A DNA stretch of 42,007 nucleotides from Hyphomicrobiales bacterium. GTDB taxonomy: Bacteria > Pseudomonadota > Alphaproteobacteria > Rhizobiales > Beijerinckiaceae. Shown piece by piece: positions 26,626-35,806 of the stretch. The DNA is taken from positions 1-42,007 of the forward strand of contig JAPLOW010000161.1 in NCBI GenBank assembly GCA_026400555.1, read 5' to 3'. Positions within the stretch are counted from its first letter, which is position 1; each line of letters starts with the position of its first letter. The position numbers were made by a program, and so were the translations under genes. A model generated the notes under the pieces. That model made no database searches, was not told where the DNA came from, and worked only from the letters and a program-made list of their open reading frames with translations.

Positions 26626-27363
26626 ATGTTCTCATTGACAGGCAAGACCGCGCTGGTCACCGGCGCAACCGGTGGCATCGGTGGCGCGATGGCCCGCGCG
26701 CTGGCGGCGCAGGGCGCCCGCGTTGCGGTTTCGGGGACGCGCGTCGAGGTGCTGGAGGCGCTGGCTGCCGAACTCGGCGGAGGGGCTGTGGCTCTTCCGT
26801 GCAATCTCTCAGACTCGGCCTCGGTCGAGGCGCTGGTTCCGGCGGCAGAGGCGGCACTGGGGCAGGTCGACATTCTTGTCAACAATGCCGGCATCACCCG
26901 CGACAACCTCTTTCTTCGCATGAAGGACGAAGAGTGGGGGCAGGTCATCGCGGTCAATCTGACCGCTTCTTTCCGACTGATGCGCGCTGTCGTGAAGGGC
27001 ATGATGCGCCGCCGCAATGGCCGTATCATCTCAATCGGCTCGATCGTCGGCACCACGGGCAATCCAGGGCAGGGCAACTACGCCGCCTCGAAGGCAGGCC
27101 TGATCGGGATGAGCAAGGCATTGGCCGCCGAGGTCGCCAGCCGGGGCGTCACGGTCAATGTGATCGCGCCGGGCTTTATTGAGTCGCCCATGACGGAGGC
27201 GCTCAACGACAAGCAGCGCGAGGCCATTCTGGAAAATGTGCCGATGGGCCGGCTCGGAACCGGCGGCGACATCGCGGCGGCGGCTGTCTTCCTGGCGAGC
27301 CCAGAAGCCGCCTACCTGACCGGCCAGACCCTGCACGTCAATGGTGGAATGGCAATGATCTGA
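26626..27363 (+). CDS. fabG: 3-oxoacyl-[ACP] reductase
   Basis: NADPH-dependent SDR that reduces 3-oxoacyl-ACP. Standard features for its 245 residues are TGATGGIGGAMARAL (cofactor loop), NNAGITRDNLF, catalytic Ser in SIGSIVGTTGNPGQ, YAASKAGLIGMSKALA (Tyr and Lys) and the end LTGQTLHVNGGMAMI. It starts 21 bases after fabD with AAGGA upstream. Confidence 0.96.
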   Translation: MFSLTGKTALVTGATGGIGGAMARALAAQGARVAVSGTRVEVLEALAAELGGGAVALPCNLSDSASVEALVPAAEAALGQVDILVNNAGITRDNLFLRMKDEEWGQVIAVNLTASFRLMRAVVKGMMRRRNGRIISIGSIVGTTGNPGQGNYAASKAGLIGMSKALAAEVASRGVTVNVIAPGFIESPMTEALNDKQREAILENVPMGRLGTGGDIAAAAVFLASPEAAYLTGQTLHVNGGMAMI

Positions 27364-27600
27364 GGGTGTTGCGGACGGGATCCGCACATTCTCTGTTTGC
27401 GTCCGATGCGAGGACCACGGCCTTTGCGCCGCAGTTTATTCTCCTGTTCTCGCGGTGCGGGGGCTTGACGGATCGATCCGGGTTGGGCTTTTGCATTGCT
27501 GGGCGGATCGGTCTTCGATGTCCAGGAGACCATTGCCTTTCGATTTCAAACGGTCTGCGTCGAACGCCGGCCAGAAACATAGAGCGAAGAGGACTTGTCC
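27364..27600 (+). promoter_or_regulatory. fabG-acpP spacer, probable acpP leader and promoter region
   Basis: 237 bases without a gene. TTGACG at 27465-27470 is a possible -35, but the base run 17-18 positions on (CTTTTGC) is a poor -10. GAAGAGGA just before 27601 is a good ribosome site for acpP. Strong separate expression of acpP is expected because ACP is made in large amounts. No terminator-like hairpin was seen. Confidence 0.35.
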
Positions 27601-27840
27601 ATGAGCGATGTCGCGGAGCGCGTGAAGAAGATCGTGGTCGAACATCTTGGCGTCGAGGCCGACAAAGTCGTGGCTTCCGCCAATTTCATCGATGATCTGG
27701 GTGCTGACTCGCTGGACACGGTCGAGTTGGTCATGGCGTTTGAAGAAGAGTTCAATGTCGAGATCCCGGATGATGCTGCCGAAACCATCGTCACCGTTGG
27801 CGATGCGGTGAAGTTCCTCGAAAAGAACGCGACAGCTTGA
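27601..27840 (+). CDS. acpP: acyl carrier protein
   Basis: Small acidic carrier of acyl chains in fatty-acid synthesis. The phosphopantetheine serine lies in [20 protein letters not shown] (Ser at about residue 37). Length 79 residues, normal for the family. The ATG at 27601 is chosen over TTG 27595, as it gives [19 protein letters not shown] and is well spaced from GAAGAGGA. The low pI and helical pattern are typical. Confidence 0.97.
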   Translation: MSDVAERVKKIVVEHLGVEADKVVASANFIDDLGADSLDTVELVMAFEEEFNVEIPDDAAETIVTVGDAVKFLEKNATA

Positions 27841-27892
27841 GCGCACGCCACATGGCCGCTTCATCGTCGATTCGCTGACCGGAGGTCGACCA

Positions 27893-29155
27893 GTGCGGCG
27901 TGTGGTTGTGACCGGCCTCGGCACGGTGTCTCCGCTGGCGTGCGGTGTCGAGGAAACGTGGACTCGCCTTCTGGCTGGGCAGAGCGCTGCTCGGCCTCTG
28001 GTTCATTTCGATGCGAGCGACCTGCCATGCCGCATCGGCTGCGTTCCACCGAAGGGTGATGGCTCGGGCGGAACCTACAATCCTGACGACTGGATGGAGC
28101 CCAAGGAGCAGCGCAAGGTCGACGAGTTCATCGTCTATGCCATGTCCGCCGCCACCCAGGCATTGCGGGACGCCTCCTGGAAGCCCGAGACGTATGAGAA
28201 ACAGACCACGACCGGGGTCATGATCGGCTCCGGGATCGGCGGCATCGGCGGCATTTATGACGGCTCGATCACCCTGCACGAAAAGGGTCCGCGTCGTCTC
28301 TCTCCCTTCTTCATTCCGGGACGGCTCGCCAATCTCGCCTCCGGTTATGTCTCGATCGAGCATGGTCTCAAGGGTCCGAACCATTCGGTGGTGACCGCCT
28401 GCTCGACAGGCGCCCATGCCATCGGCGACGCTGCACGGATCGTGGCGCTCGGCGATGCCGAGGTCATGCTGGCGGGCGGCACAGAGTCGGCGGTGAACCG
28501 GGTTGGCATCGCCGGTTTCTGCGCCTGCCGCGCTCTGTCGACGTCATACAACGACACGCCCGAGAAGGCGTCGCGCCCCTATGACAAGGGCCGCGATGGC
28601 TTCGTAATGGGCGAGGGCGCTGCCGTCGTCGTGGTGGAAGCGCTCGACCATGCGCTGGCGCGCGGCGCGAAGATCTATGCCGAGATCGTCGGCTACGGCA
28701 TGTCCGGCGACGCCTTCCACATCACCTCGCCCTCCGAGGATGGCGACGGCGCGTACCGCTGCATGGCGGCCGCGCTGAAACGTGCCGGCATGGCGGCGGC
28801 TGACATCGACTATATCAATGCGCACGGCACATCGACGCCGCTCGGCGACGAGATCGAATTGCGCGCCATCGAGCGGTTGCTCGGCGCGCACGGCTCGAAG
28901 GTCTCGATGTCGTCGACCAAGTCCGCTGTTGGCCATCTTCTTGGCGCCGCAGGGGCCCTCGAAGCGATCTTCTCGATCCTTGCCATCCGGGACGGCGTGG
29001 CGCCGCCGACACTCAACCTCGACAATCCTTCCGTCGAGACCAGCATCGACCTGGTGCCGCATGTCGCGCGCAAACGGAAGATCGATGTCGCGCTCTCGAA
29101 TTCGTTTGGATTCGGTGGTACCAACGCTTCGTTGATTTTCCGCCGCTACCAGTAG
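27893..29155 (+). CDS. fabF: 3-oxoacyl-[ACP] synthase II
   Basis: Condensing enzyme that extends acyl-ACP with malonyl-ACP. The Cys-His-His triad is visible: Cys in VTACSTGAHAIGDA, His in NAHGTSTPLGDE and His in VGHLLGAAGALEA. Also seen are the N-terminal RRVVVTGLGTVSPLACGVEE and the C-terminal NSFGFGGTNASLIF. Length 420 residues. The start is GTG 27893, preceded by GGAGG. Confidence 0.96.
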   Translation: MRRVVVTGLGTVSPLACGVEETWTRLLAGQSAARPLVHFDASDLPCRIGCVPPKGDGSGGTYNPDDWMEPKEQRKVDEFIVYAMSAATQALRDASWKPETYEKQTTTGVMIGSGIGGIGGIYDGSITLHEKGPRRLSPFFIPGRLANLASGYVSIEHGLKGPNHSVVTACSTGAHAIGDAARIVALGDAEVMLAGGTESAVNRVGIAGFCACRALSTSYNDTPEKASRPYDKGRDGFVMGEGAAVVVVEALDHALARGAKIYAEIVGYGMSGDAFHITSPSEDGDGAYRCMAAALKRAGMAAADIDYINAHGTSTPLGDEIELRAIERLLGAHGSKVSMSSTKSAVGHLLGAAGALEAIFSILAIRDGVAPPTLNLDNPSVETSIDLVPHVARKRKIDVALSNSFGFGGTNASLIFRRYQ

Positions 29156-29263
29156 GACTGCTGGCGGCGCGCGAACAGCTCAACCCGCTTTTGACGCAAT
29201 TGATCGCGACAGTTAGCCTGACAGTCTGACCTGGCATCCTGATCTGGTGGAGACCGGCACCGC

Positions 29264-30754
29264 ATGAGCACTACGTCCTCCGGCTCGCAAACGCAGCGCG
29301 TGTCTCCGCGCAGCCCGTCGGAAGCCATGAAGCCCAGCGCCGCGCCGCCGCCGCCCAAGAAGCCGAAACGCCGTAAGGGCGGATTTCTCGGCTTTCTGAG
29401 CGCCTTGTTCACTGTCGGCCTGGTGCTGGCCGTGCTGGTTGGCGGCGCCTTCATCGTTGTCTCGCGGCAGTCGTCCGAGCCGGGCCCGCTGACCGCCGAC
29501 AAGGCGATCGTGATCCCCCGCGACAGCGGCCTCGCCGAGATCGCCGACCAACTCGAGCGCGAGGGCGTGATCCGCAATCCGCTGATGTTCCGCATCGCCG
29601 GCTACGTGACGGGCGCGTGGAACAGCCTCCGGGCCGGGGAGTATCTGTTCAAGGCCAGTATCAGCCCGCGCGAAGCGCTGGAGGTGCTGACCTCCGGGCG
29701 GCCTGTGCTGCACTCGATCCTGATTCCTGAAGGCTTGACCAGCGAGCAGATCATCGCGCGGCTGAAGGAAAACGAACTGCTCACCGGCGACGTGACGCAG
29801 ATTCCGCGCGAGGGCGCGCTGCTGCCCGACACCTACCGCGTCGAGCGTGGCTCCACGCGCCAGCGCCTGCTGCAGTCCATGGCCGAGAAGCAGCGCGAGG
29901 AAATGAACCGCATCTGGGCCCGCAGGGTTCCGGACCTGCCGATCAAGACCCCCCAGGAACTGGTAACGCTGGCCTCCATCGTCGAGAAGGAGACCGGCAG
30001 GGCCGATGAGCGGCCACGCGTGGCTGGCGTCTTCGTCAATCGCCTGAACCGCAGGATGAAGCTGCAGTCGGACCCCACCATCGTCTATGGCCTCGTGGGC
30101 GGAAAGGGCACACTCGGCCGCGGGATCCTGCGCAACGAAATCAGCCAGCCGACGCCGTATAACACCTATGTCATCGACGGCCTCCCTCCCGGCCCAATCG
30201 CCAATCCGGGGCGGGCGGCCATGGAAGCGGTCGCCAACCCGTCGCGCACAAAGGATCTGTTCTTCGTTGCCGACGGCACCGGCGGCCATGCCTTCGCCGA
30301 AACGCTGGAGCAGCACAACCGCAACGTCGCGCGCTGGCGCCAGATCGAGGCGTCGCGGCGCGAGGCCGGACGCCCGTCGGCCGAAGCGAGCGTCGACCGG
30401 TCCGAGCCGCCGCCGGTCGTCCCTGCGGCACCAACAGCGCCTGCCGCAGCCACGCCAGGGCAGCCTGACCGGCGCACGGAGCTTCCGCTTGGCTTTGACG
30501 CCGCGCGCCCAGGCGCCGTGAACGAGACTGATCCGGCTCCGGCCGATGTCGAGACGTTTCCGGGCCCGGCCGGACGCCGCGCCGGCATGAGCCAGCCGGC
30601 GCCGCAGCCGGGCCGCCCGGTCGGTGCTCCGGCGGCGTCCGGTCAGCCCCGCCCGCGCGCTTTCGACGCCTCCGAAGGAACCGCCCGCGATCCCCTGCTC
30701 AATCGCAACTTCGATCTCAATTCACCCAAGGTTATCCCGAACATCAGGCCGTGA
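29264..30754 (+). CDS. mltG: endolytic murein transglycosylase MltG with Pro-rich tail
   Basis: MltG (YceG) cleaves nascent glycan strands in the periplasm and sets their length. A basic N-terminus is followed by one membrane helix (FLSALFTVGLVLAVLVGGAF, about residues 45-65), a LysM-like part (VIPRDSGLAEIADQL) and the catalytic domain with the conserved glutamate in LASIVEKETGRADERP, then NTYVIDGLPPGPIANPG. After about residue 370 there is a Pro/Ala/Arg-rich tail of some 125 residues, probably disordered, making the protein (496 residues) much longer than E. coli MltG (340). A weak promoter-like TTGACG (29191-29196) lies in the spacer after fabF. Confidence 0.93.
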   Translation: MSTTSSGSQTQRVSPRSPSEAMKPSAAPPPPKKPKRRKGGFLGFLSALFTVGLVLAVLVGGAFIVVSRQSSEPGPLTADKAIVIPRDSGLAEIADQLEREGVIRNPLMFRIAGYVTGAWNSLRAGEYLFKASISPREALEVLTSGRPVLHSILIPEGLTSEQIIARLKENELLTGDVTQIPREGALLPDTYRVERGSTRQRLLQSMAEKQREEMNRIWARRVPDLPIKTPQELVTLASIVEKETGRADERPRVAGVFVNRLNRRMKLQSDPTIVYGLVGGKGTLGRGILRNEISQPTPYNTYVIDGLPPGPIANPGRAAMEAVANPSRTKDLFFVADGTGGHAFAETLEQHNRNVARWRQIEASRREAGRPSAEASVDRSEPPPVVPAAPTAPAAATPGQPDRRTELPLGFDAARPGAVNETDPAPADVETFPGPAGRRAGMSQPAPQPGRPVGAPAASGQPRPRAFDASEGTARDPLLNRNFDLNSPKVIPNIRP

Positions 30755-30844
30755 CCGCACGGTGACGGCCAATTCGGCTTTTCGCGCCGGCCAAAGCGCT
30801 CTACGGTCCCGCCACGGGCGGCGGCGATTCCAGTGCGGGCGACG

Positions 30845-31729
30845 ATGATTTCAAGCATGACAGGCTTCGCACGCGAAGCCGGCACCTTCGGCAGCCTGAG
30901 TTGGGCCTGGGAGATCAAATCCGTCAACGGACGCAATCTCGATGTCCGGGTCCGTGTCCCTCCCGGTTTCGACGCCAGCGGCGAGGATGCGCGCAAGGTG
31001 GTCAGCGCGGCCATCATGCGCGGCGCGGTCCAGGTCGGGTTGACCATTCAGCGCAGCGAACAGCGCAAGGTCGGCGTCAAGATCAACACGGAGGTTCTGG
31101 CGTTGCTGGTCAAGGCGATCGGAGACCTGCCGTCAGGACTTCCCATCAACCCCGCCAGTCTCGACGGACTGCTGCAGGTCCGCGGCGTCGTGGAAGTGGA
31201 TGAGCAGGAGGAGCAGGGCCTGCCGGCCGAGCTTCAGGTCGTGTTGCTGCGCGGTATCGAAATGGCGACGGCGGCCTTCGTCGTTGCGCGGCGGCAGGAG
31301 GGCGTGGCGTTGGCCGATCTGATGACGCGGCAGCTTGCTCAGATGGGCACGCTCGTCGAGGCTGTCGAGACACACCCCCAGCGCTCGGGCGAGGCCATCA
31401 GGACCAGGTTGCAGGCGCAGGTGAGCGCATTGCTGGATGCCCATGCCACCCTCGATCCGGGGCGCCTGTATCAGGAGGCGGCGATCATCGCCACCCGCGC
31501 CGATGTTCGCGAGGAGCTTGATCGGCTGGCCGCCCATGTGGCCGCTGCACAGGGGCTGTTCGCGCAGGGTGGCGCCATCGGCCGCAAGCTCGATTTTCTG
31601 GCCCAGGAATTCGGGCGCGAGGCCAGCACGCTGTGCGCCAAGGCCGGCAGCGTCGAGCTTTCGGCGATCGGACTGGAGCTGCGCGCGCTGGTCGACCAGT
31701 TCCGCGAGCAGGCCCAGAACGTGGAGTGA
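30845..31729 (+). CDS. yicC: YicC family endoribonuclease-like protein
   Basis: YicC family protein; E. coli YicC is an endoribonuclease linked to small-RNA turnover. The N-terminus ISSMTGFAREAG, the block WEIKSVNGRNLDVRVRVPPG and the C-terminal half KLDFLAQEFGREASTLCAKA are diagnostic. About 294 residues. ATG 30845 is chosen because family members begin two to five residues before SMTGFAR; GTG 30833 is possible. The gene ends TGATGA, overlapping an in-frame ATG of gmk. Confidence 0.92.
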   Translation: MISSMTGFAREAGTFGSLSWAWEIKSVNGRNLDVRVRVPPGFDASGEDARKVVSAAIMRGAVQVGLTIQRSEQRKVGVKINTEVLALLVKAIGDLPSGLPINPASLDGLLQVRGVVEVDEQEEQGLPAELQVVLLRGIEMATAAFVVARRQEGVALADLMTRQLAQMGTLVEAVETHPQRSGEAIRTRLQAQVSALLDAHATLDPGRLYQEAAIIATRADVREELDRLAAHVAAAQGLFAQGGAIGRKLDFLAQEFGREASTLCAKAGSVELSAIGLELRALVDQFREQAQNVE

Positions 31730-31734
31730 TGACG

Positions 31735-32364
31735 ATGCCGGCCATGGAACGCCGCGGAATGATGCTGATCCTGTCGTCGCCATCCGGCGCAGGCAAGTCG
31801 ACGCTGACGCGCCAGCTTGTCGCCGACCAGAGCGACATCAGCCTCTCGATCTCGGTCACCACCCGCCCGAAGCGACCGTCCGAAATCGAGGGCAAGCACT
31901 ACCACTTCATGTCGGTTGCCGCCTTCAAGGCGATGCGCGACCGGAACGAACTGCTCGAAAGCGCTGAAGTACATGGCAATTTCTATGGCACGCCGCGCCG
32001 CGCCGTCGAGACCGCCCTCGCAGCCGGACGCGATGTGCTGTTCGACATCGACTGGCAGGGCACGCGCCAGATCATGGCGAGGATGCGCCGCGACGTGGTC
32101 GCCGTGTTCATCCTGCCGCCGTCGATGGCCGAGTTGCAGCATCGGCTTGAGCGCCGGGCCGAAGACAATGCGGAAACAATCGCGCGCCGTTTGGGCAATG
32201 CGCGTGACGAGATCGCGCAATGGGGGCTGTACGACTACCTGATCGTGAACGATGACCTCGAAGCGGCCTTCTACAGCGTGAAAGCCATCCTCGCGGCGGA
32301 ACGGCTGAAGCGGGACCGGCTGGTCGGCGCGCCCGGCTTCGTCGATCGCCTGCTCAAGATCTGA
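31735..32364 (+). CDS. gmk: guanylate kinase
   Basis: Converts GMP to GDP with ATP. The P-loop is [13 protein letters not shown]; the GMP-binding part includes [19 protein letters not shown] and the downstream segment [15 protein letters not shown]. About 209 residues. ATG 31735 is preferred since GTGGAG (31721-31726) is eight bases upstream; ATG 31729 overlaps the yicC stop and is also possible. Its end overlaps the end of rsmA, on the other strand, by 11 bases. Confidence 0.94.
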   Translation: MPAMERRGMMLILSSPSGAGKSTLTRQLVADQSDISLSISVTTRPKRPSEIEGKHYHFMSVAAFKAMRDRNELLESAEVHGNFYGTPRRAVETALAAGRDVLFDIDWQGTRQIMARMRRDVVAVFILPPSMAELQHRLERRAEDNAETIARRLGNARDEIAQWGLYDYLIVNDDLEAAFYSVKAILAAERLKRDRLVGAPGFVDRLLKI

Positions 32365-33253
32365 CGGCAGCGGTCGCCCCGTCCCGAAGAGCCGCGACGG
32401 CATTGGCGAGCCTGATGAAGCTGGAGACGGGGATCGTCTCGGCCCGCGCCGTCTCCGCGATGCCGGTTTGGGCAAACAGGAGCGGCAGATCGACGTTCAA
32501 CGCCTTCAGCGACTGCCGCAGCATCTTGCGGCGTTGGCCAAATGCGGCCTGCGTCACCCGCTCAAGCTCGCGCAGGTCGCAGGCCTCCGGCTGGGCGCGC
32601 GGCACGAGATGCACCACGCTTGATGTCACCTTAGGAGGCGGCACGAAGGCGGACGGCGCGATGTCGAACAGGATCGACGCCTCCGTGCGCCAGCCGCAGA
32701 GAACCCCGAGCCGACCGTAGTTGTCCGGATCATCCGCATCGGCGACGATCCGTTCCGCCACCTCGCGCTGGAACATCAGGGTCAGCGACGAGAACCACGG
32801 CGGCCAAGTCGCGGCGCTGAGCCAGCCGACCAGAAGCGCGGTGCCGACATTATAGGGCAGGTTCGCAACGATGCGTGCTGTCTGTCCGCCGAGAAGGGCG
32901 GGGATGTCGACGCTCAGGGCGTCGCCATGGATGACATCAAGCTGTCCGGGCCAGCGCCGGGAGATATCCGCAAGCGCAGGCAGGCAGCGCGCGTCGCGCT
33001 CGATGGCGATCACGCGCCCCGCTCCCTCGGCGAGGAGGGCGCGCGTCAATCCGCCCGGTCCGGGGCCGATCTCGATAACCGTGGCGCCTGTCAGCGCGCC
33101 ACTCGCGCGGGCGATACGGGCCGTGAGATTGAGGTCAAACAGGAAGTTTTGGCCCAGCGAGCGCTTGGCAATGAGGCCGTGCGTCTGGACCACCTCGCGG
33201 AGCGGCGGCAATCCGTCAAAGGCGCTTGCAGCCGAAGTCGGAGGCCGGCTCAC
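32354..33253 (-). CDS. rsmA: 16S rRNA (adenine1518/1519-N6)-dimethyltransferase
   Basis: RsmA (KsgA) dimethylates two adjacent adenines near the 3' end of 16S rRNA, a late checkpoint of 30S assembly. Motifs are [20 protein letters not shown], the SAM site [19 protein letters not shown] and the catalytic [14 protein letters not shown]. The C-terminal domain is complete and the product is 299 residues. The start is GTG 33253, immediately after the lptD stop (TGAGTG), with no strong ribosome site, so translation probably depends on lptD. surA and pdxA, usual between lptD and rsmA in this group, are absent here. Confidence 0.94.
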   Translation of the reverse strand: MSRPPTSAASAFDGLPPLREVVQTHGLIAKRSLGQNFLFDLNLTARIARASGALTGATVIEIGPGPGGLTRALLAEGAGRVIAIERDARCLPALADISRRWPGQLDVIHGDALSVDIPALLGGQTARIVANLPYNVGTALLVGWLSAATWPPWFSSLTLMFQREVAERIVADADDPDNYGRLGVLCGWRTEASILFDIAPSAFVPPPKVTSSVVHLVPRAQPEACDLRELERVTQAAFGQRRKMLRQSLKALNVDLPLLFAQTGIAETARAETIPVSSFIRLANAVAALRDGATAAVRS

Positions 33254-35806
33254 TCAGCGACCGACAATCCCGTCGACATTGCTGGTCGACTGTTCGCCAA
33301 TGGCCTGCCGGAAAGTGAACGCGCCAAGCGTGCGCAGTTCAAGCCGCAGCAGCACGCCCTGGTTTGTCCGCGGCCGGGTGCCCTCCGACGTGTCGCGGAA
33401 CGATGTGTAGTAGGTCACATCGAACACCGTGCATTCGTCGCGGTAGTTCAATCCGAGACTGACCGACTGGAGCGCGGCGCGCGGGGTCTTGAGCGTCGGG
33501 TTCGAGTACCTGTCGGTCAGATACTTGTCGAGATCGTAGAGCAGCGATCCGCGCGCGGTCCAATACTGGCCGAGCTTCACGCCCCCGGCCAGCGAAATGC
33601 CCTCGCGGCGGAAGGGCTGGGCCCGATCCGGCTGGGCTTCGTAGCGGGCATAGGTGACCGACGCCCAGATCGGATCGACCGTGGCCATGGCGGTGACCTC
33701 GAGCGAGCGCGCCGAGGAGGTGCGTTCGTGGAACCGGCCCTTGGCGATCACCGAGCCATAGGGCGACGGCGCGATCTGGACGCGCGCGACATAGTCCGAG
33801 CGGCGGGTCTCAAGCCCGGTCTGCGCCCCGGCATTGACCGCATCCTGAACCGCATAGGAATTGCGGCCCGACAGGTGATAGGACTGGCCGAACAGCGCGT
33901 TTGCATAGGCGCCGTTGGCGAAGGTTCCGGCATAGTTGAGCCCGTAGCTTGCCCGGATACCACCTTCGTTCCGGTCATAGCCGGAGAAGCGGCTCATCTG
34001 GAACAGGTTGGTGTCGTCGAACACCGTGCTCTGGGCGTCCTCGTTCGGAGTCCTGAGGATGCTGGTTTCGTTGGGCCGCGCCACGATCTGAGCCACCGGT
34101 GAGATGATGTGTGTGCCGAAGCCGGGCGAGAGCAGGATCGGATAGGTGTAGGTCAGCCCGATGGCCGGCATCGCGCGACCGTACTCGCCATTGCGCACGC
34201 CGAACGTGCCTTGCTCATTGTTGTTGAAGCCGCCCGAATTCAGGTTGGTCGAGTAACCGTCCACCTTGAGCGAGGCGAAGGGCGTCCAGACTTGCCCGAT
34301 CGGGTCGATGATCTGCCGGCGCCAGGAGGCGCTGATGCTGGCGCGCGTCGTTGTTCCGCCAATGCCGCGCAGAAGGCACTCGGTCTTGTTGTACAGGAAG
34401 CAGCCTTCGTAATAGGCCGTCGGCGTCGTCACCAGGTAGTTGGTGCCGGCAAAATTGCGGGCCTGCGTCGGAAGGGTCTGGAACGCCGACTGCTCGCGCG
34501 ACAGGCTCGTGATGTTGGCATCGATTGCAATCTCGCCGCCCAGCCAGGACGGCCCGTCAAAGCGCTTGTTATAGTCGATGACCGGATGCACGATCGGCTG
34601 CTGCTTCTGCCAGTCGATGTAGCTCAGCGGCCGGAAATGATAGGCCCGGGCGTCAAACCAGGCGTTCTCGGTCTGCCCGTTCAGGTAGACGGTGGACGTC
34701 ACCTCACGGAAGAACGTCGCTGTCAGCCCCTCGCTGCGGATCCGGTAGTTGCGGTAGAAATAGCGGTCGGTCGAGCCCGACAGGTCCCAGCCGAAGCGCC
34801 ACTTGTCGTTGATGTCGAATGTGCCGAAGGTCTCCAGCGAGCCCCGGAACTTGCGGTCGCCAGCCCCGATCGGCGGGGCAGCATAGGCGCCCGGGTCGGA
34901 CTGAAAAATCCCTGCGCCGCGGATTGTATAAGCCCCATTGACCAGCCGGTGCCGCCACTCGGCCACGCCGAGAAAGCCCTGACGCGAGAATACGGTCGGT
35001 GTCAGCGTCAGATCATAGTTCGGCGCAAGGTTGATGAAGACCGGCACGCCCATGCCGACGCCAAGCTGGTTCGACGAATAGATGGTCGGGGCAAGAAGGC
35101 CGGTTTGCCGCTTCACGGTCGAATCGGGCGACCAGAAATACGGGATGTAGGCAATCGGAATGCCGACCAGTTCGAGCGTTGAGCCCTCGAAGTAGATCGT
35201 CTTATCGTCGCCCTTGTGGATGATTCTCTGTGAGCGGACCTGCCATAGGGGAGGCTTCTCGGGGTTGTCCTTGCAAGGCTCACAGGCCGTATAGGTGCCG
35301 GTCGTGAAGCTGACGGTGTCGCCGCCGGAGCGTTCGGCACGCGGCGCGGCAAAGCGGCTCTTGTCGGGATTCTCGGTTCGCAGGGAATCGATGAACCCAT
35401 CCCGGAAATCATCGGTGAGATCGAACCGGGAGCCGGTGATGACCTGGCCATTGGCCTCTGTCATCCGGGCGTTGCCCTCCGCGAACACGCGCTTGGTGCC
35501 GCGATTGTAGACCACGCGATCTGCTTCCAGCGTGCGGCCCTGATAGAAAATCTGAACGTCGCCAACGGCTTCAACAGTGTTCTTGTCGTTGTTGTAGACC
35601 AGTTGCTTGGCTTCGATGAGCATCCGGTCCTTGGCCTGCTGGCCGGCGGCAGGTGCGCCGCGCTGTCCCGGAAGGACCGGCGTCTGGGCCTGCGCATGAG
35701 CAAGCCCCAGAACCAGCACGAGGCCGGTCCCGGTGGCGAGACACTGCAAACGCTGCTTCCGCGCGCTGATCAAACCAATCACCCAGTCCACACACGCTGC
35801 GCGCAC
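33254..35806 (-). CDS. lptD: LPS-assembly protein LptD
   Basis: Outer-membrane beta-barrel that inserts lipopolysaccharide into the outer leaflet. It begins with a long signal peptide (LQCLATGTGLVLVLGLAHAQA near residues 20-40, given here in part as TGTGLVLVLGLAHAQA), then an OstA/LptA-like jellyroll domain (LIEAKQLVYNNDKNTVEAVG and onward, about 63-180). A conserved Cys pair region follows (YTACEPCKDNPEKPPLW), and from about residue 215 there are alternating aromatic beta-strands ending in the barrel. Length 850 residues. GTG 35806 overlaps the last base of the lptG stop (TAGTG). Confidence 0.94.
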   Translation of the reverse strand: MRAACVDWVIGLISARKQRLQCLATGTGLVLVLGLAHAQAQTPVLPGQRGAPAAGQQAKDRMLIEAKQLVYNNDKNTVEAVGDVQIFYQGRTLEADRVVYNRGTKRVFAEGNARMTEANGQVITGSRFDLTDDFRDGFIDSLRTENPDKSRFAAPRAERSGGDTVSFTTGTYTACEPCKDNPEKPPLWQVRSQRIIHKGDDKTIYFEGSTLELVGIPIAYIPYFWSPDSTVKRQTGLLAPTIYSSNQLGVGMGVPVFINLAPNYDLTLTPTVFSRQGFLGVAEWRHRLVNGAYTIRGAGIFQSDPGAYAAPPIGAGDRKFRGSLETFGTFDINDKWRFGWDLSGSTDRYFYRNYRIRSEGLTATFFREVTSTVYLNGQTENAWFDARAYHFRPLSYIDWQKQQPIVHPVIDYNKRFDGPSWLGGEIAIDANITSLSREQSAFQTLPTQARNFAGTNYLVTTPTAYYEGCFLYNKTECLLRGIGGTTTRASISASWRRQIIDPIGQVWTPFASLKVDGYSTNLNSGGFNNNEQGTFGVRNGEYGRAMPAIGLTYTYPILLSPGFGTHIISPVAQIVARPNETSILRTPNEDAQSTVFDDTNLFQMSRFSGYDRNEGGIRASYGLNYAGTFANGAYANALFGQSYHLSGRNSYAVQDAVNAGAQTGLETRRSDYVARVQIAPSPYGSVIAKGRFHERTSSARSLEVTAMATVDPIWASVTYARYEAQPDRAQPFRREGISLAGGVKLGQYWTARGSLLYDLDKYLTDRYSNPTLKTPRAALQSVSLGLNYRDECTVFDVTYYTSFRDTSEGTRPRTNQGVLLRLELRTLGAFTFRQAIGEQSTSNVDGIVGR

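Noticed and set aside
32927-34102. Plus-strand 391-codon frame opposite lptD/rsmA
   Set aside because: Shadow of lptD and rsmA codon bias; no ribosome site and no recognisable domain.
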